A stretch of 7,247 bases of DNA from Flavobacterium sp. (GTDB lineage Bacteria; Bacteroidota; Bacteroidia; Flavobacteriales; Flavobacteriaceae), in the NCBI GenBank assembly GCA_005792865.1, contig SXQR01000288.1, forward strand, positions 1-7,247. Direction: 5' to 3'. The translations under genes and the position numbers were made by a program. The stretch's first letter is position 1. Each line of letters starts with the position of its first letter. The notes below the pieces were generated by a model. The model was not told the DNA's origin. It searched no databases and saw only the letters and a program-made list of their open reading frames with translations. Positions 5,769 to 7,247 of this stretch are shown piece by piece.

Positions 5769-6338
5769 ATGGAAGACCTTTCAGGAGAAGTCCACCGCGC
5801 CCATGAGGCCATCGCGGCCGGCGGCATTATCCTTTATCCCACCGATACGGTCTGGGGAATCGGTTGTGACGCGTCAAATCCAGATGCCGTTGCCAAAATT
5901 TTCGCGCTCAAGCAACGTGAGGAGAGCAAATCGATGATCGTGCTGGTCAATTCGGACGGGATGCTGCAGCGCGTCTTCAAACAGATTCCCGATGTGGCCT
6001 GGGACATCCTTGAATTTGCCGAAAAGCCAACAACACTCGTGCTCGATGCACCCCAGCAGGTCGCGAAGAACCTGGTGGCCGACGACAATACACTTGGCGT
6101 CCGCGTGGTCAAGGAACCGTTTTGCTTCCGGCTGATGGAACGCATGAAAAAGCCGCTGGTCTCCACATCGGCCAACATTTCGGGCCAGCCCACGCCGCAG
6201 TCGTTCAAAGAAATCAGCCCGGAGATTGTGAACGGGGTGGACTATGTCGTAAATTTGCACCGCGAAAAAGAAGGTGGGAAACCCTCGTCGATCATCAGGC
6301 TGGGACTGGATTCGCAGGTAAAAATTATAAGAAAATGA
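5769..6338 (+). CDS. tsaC: L-threonylcarbamoyladenylate synthase (TsaC/YrdC/Sua5 family)
   Basis: The enzyme makes threonylcarbamoyl-AMP from L-threonine, bicarbonate and ATP in the cytoplasm. This is the first step of the t6A modification at position 37 of ANN-decoding tRNAs; the TsaB/D/E proteins then transfer the group. The 189-residue product is the single-domain YrdC form, without the extra C-terminal Sua5 domain. Visible signatures are YPTDTVWGIGCDA (23-35), the KxR element K48-Q-R50 followed by SKSM, KPTTLVL, LGVRV, and S132-T-S-A-N136 near the nucleotide site. The start is the ATG at 5769, 14 nt after a TAnnTTTG box. An in-frame TTG at 5706 would run through the promoter region. It is divergent from the GT4 gene. 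The next gene on the same strand, 157 nt on, is another tRNA-maturation enzyme, which may share the transcript. The call is secure. Confidence 0.95.
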   Translation: MEDLSGEVHRAHEAIAAGGIILYPTDTVWGIGCDASNPDAVAKIFALKQREESKSMIVLVNSDGMLQRVFKQIPDVAWDILEFAEKPTTLVLDAPQQVAKNLVADDNTLGVRVVKEPFCFRLMERMKKPLVSTSANISGQPTPQSFKEISPEIVNGVDYVVNLHREKEGGKPSSIIRLGLDSQVKIIRK

Positions 6339-6390
6339 CGAACGTCGAACGTCGCATGACAAATGAAACATATAATGGACATTCGACGTT
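6339..6390 (+). repeat. Heptamer repeat and 9-bp inverted repeat after tsaC
   Basis: Directly after the tsaC stop, CGAACGT occurs twice in tandem (6339-6345, 6346-6352). It is followed by two looser 7-mers (CGCATGA, CAAATGA) to 6366, keeping a 7-bp period. AACGTCGAA at 6341-6349 is repeated perfectly inverted as TTCGACGTT at 6382-6390, giving a 9-bp stem with a 32-nt loop. The stem has no following T run of terminator type. I see no coding potential. A short stem-loop after a gene could still affect mRNA 3' end formation. Confidence 0.6.
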
Positions 6391-6429
6391 TCAAAGTTGC
6401 AAGTTTATACAGTTTGTAAAGTTTCCAAA
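6388..6429 (+). repeat. GTT(T)-rich quasi-periodic repeat
   Basis: GTT starts recur at 6388, 6396, 6403, 6412 and 6421, with spacings of 8, 7, 9 and 9, and the blocks between are A-rich. The sequence type is like the octamer array at 3597-3636 in the other large gap (GTTTGAAG-like units), although less regular. It is non-coding. Confidence 0.4.
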
Positions 6430-6450
6430 ACATCAACATTAACGAAATCT

Positions 6451-6485
6451 AGCTGAAGGCTGATAGCTGACAGCTGACAGCTTAA
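6451..6485 (+). repeat. Heptamer tandem repeat, five AGCTGAN units, upstream of cca
   Basis: Five units of exactly 7 bp start at 6451, 6458, 6465, 6472 and 6479. The consensus is AGCTGAN; two units are identical (AGCTGAC) and the last is AGCTTAA. Each AGCT is self-complementary, so the array can fold in many registers. It ends 10 nt before the TTG start of the CCA-enzyme gene and contains the in-frame TGA (6475-6477) that bounds that reading frame. It therefore occupies the place where a leader and ribosome-binding region would be. Confidence 0.7.
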
Positions 6486-6495
6486 CCCATACCAC

Positions 6496-7247
6496 TTGAA
6501 CTACCAATCAGCCCTCGCAAACCCAATATTCCAAACCGTTGCCAAAGCATCCGAAGATCTTGGCATCGAAAGCTATGTCATTGGCGGGTTCGTGCGGGAT
6601 TTTATGCTGAAACGCGATTACCAGAAAGACATCGACATCGTGGCCGTCGGCAGCGGGATCGACCTGGCGCTTCGCGTCTCGGAACTATTGCCGGGCAAAC
6701 CCAAGGTCCAGGTGTTCAAGAATTACGGCACGGCAATGCTGCGGCACAAGGATATCGAAATCGAGTTCGTCGGCGCCCGCAGGGAATCTTATTCGCCAAA
6801 CAGCCGCAACCCGCATGTTGAGCCCGGTTCGCTCAAAGACGACCAGGACCGCCGCGACTTCACGATCAATGCCCTTGCCCTTTCGCTTAACAGTGAAAGC
6901 TTCGGCGATTTGCTAGACCCTTTTGACGGCGTCGGCGACCTGGGCGGGAAAATCATCCGCACGCCGCTCGACCCGGAGATCACCTTCTCCGACGATCCGC
7001 TGCGCATGCTGCGTGGGATCAGGTTCGCCTCGCAACTTGGCTTCACACTGGAACCGCCCACGTTTGATTCGATCGGGAAAAATCGCGAACGGATCAGGAT
7101 CATATCGGGCGAACGCATCACCGAAGAACTCAACAAGATCCTGCTCACCCCAAAACCTTCGGAGGGTTTCTTGCTGCTCTACAAAACCGGATTGCTGGAG
7201 ATCATCCTCCCCGAACTTACGGCCCTGAACGCCGTCGAGGAAATCGA
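6496..7247 (+). CDS. cca: CCA tRNA nucleotidyltransferase, N-terminal part (cut by window edge)
   Basis: The enzyme adds or repairs the 3'-terminal CCA of tRNAs using CTP and ATP without a template. The 250 visible residues carry the class II nucleotidyltransferase motifs in order: G30-G-F-V-R-D35, the metal-binding D45-I-D47, R119-R-D-F-T-I-N-A, and S165-D-D-P-L-R-M-L-R with GIRFA. The latter leads into the RNA-binding head domain. The rest, probably including a C-terminal domain, lies beyond the right edge. The start must be the TTG at 6496: an in-frame TGA at 6475-6477 closes the frame upstream, and the first in-frame ATG (6604) would remove GGFVRD. The N-terminus from this TTG (NYQSALANPIF) looks like that of flavobacterial homologues I recall. 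No Shine-Dalgarno is visible. A poly(A) polymerase of the same superfamily is the alternative, less likely here. It follows tsaC on the same strand, both serving tRNA maturation. Confidence 0.93.
   Translation, partial: MNYQSALANPIFQTVAKASEDLGIESYVIGGFVRDFMLKRDYQKDIDIVAVGSGIDLALRVSELLPGKPKVQVFKNYGTAMLRHKDIEIEFVGARRESYSPNSRNPHVEPGSLKDDQDRRDFTINALALSLNSESFGDLLDPFDGVGDLGGKIIRTPLDPEITFSDDPLRMLRGIRFASQLGFTLEPPTFDSIGKNRERIRIISGERITEELNKILLTPKPSEGFLLLYKTGLLEIILPELTALNAVEEI

Noticed and set aside
6339..6495. A CRISPR array or a small RNA gene in the tsaC-cca gap
   Set aside because: The repeat units are only 7-9 bp with no spacers, and no promoter box or terminator encloses the region.

Overview
The window looks like a chromosome segment of a member of the Bacteroidota, most likely a flavobacterium with unusually balanced base composition (by eye roughly half G+C). 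Three things point there. Putative promoters carry the Bacteroidota -7 box TAnnTTTG instead of a classical -10. Shine-Dalgarno sequences are essentially absent. The intergenic gaps hold short-period repeats and a hairpin element that I remember as typical of flavobacterial genomes (memory, not a search). No plasmid, phage, transposase, CRISPR or RNA gene was seen.

Bases 1-5696 are a cell-surface glycan locus, probably lipopolysaccharide/lipooligosaccharide (LPS) core or a related outer-membrane glycan. On the minus strand, in transcription order, lie a GT4-type glycosyltransferase (5696-4584) and a poorly classified GT-B-like transferase (4594-3647), overlapping by 11 nt. After a gap come an InaA/WaaP-like LPS kinase (2557-1796), two tandem paralogous GT2 transferases (1763-906 and 879-58) and the first 20 codons of an NAD-dependent sugar epimerase/dehydratase (61 to beyond the left edge). 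The last genes are packed with an ATGA overlap and a short or overlapping junction, so kinase-GT2-GT2-epimerase is probably one operon. One gene, a putative rhamnosyltransferase-type enzyme (2626-3477), runs the other way. It is divergent from the kinase and convergent with the GT-B gene.

Bases 5697-5768 form a compact divergent promoter region with one TAnnTTTG box per direction. To its right, on the plus strand, are two tRNA-maturation genes: threonylcarbamoyl-AMP synthase (tsaC/yrdC, 5769-6338), which supplies the t6A37 precursor, and the 5' part of a CCA tRNA nucleotidyltransferase (6496 to the right edge), which needs a TTG start.

The two larger gaps (3478-3646 and 6339-6495) hold no gene. 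They carry degenerate tandem repeats with periods of 7-9 bp, inverted repeats and a stem-loop element. These repeats are the least explained part of the window; the genes themselves belong to familiar families.
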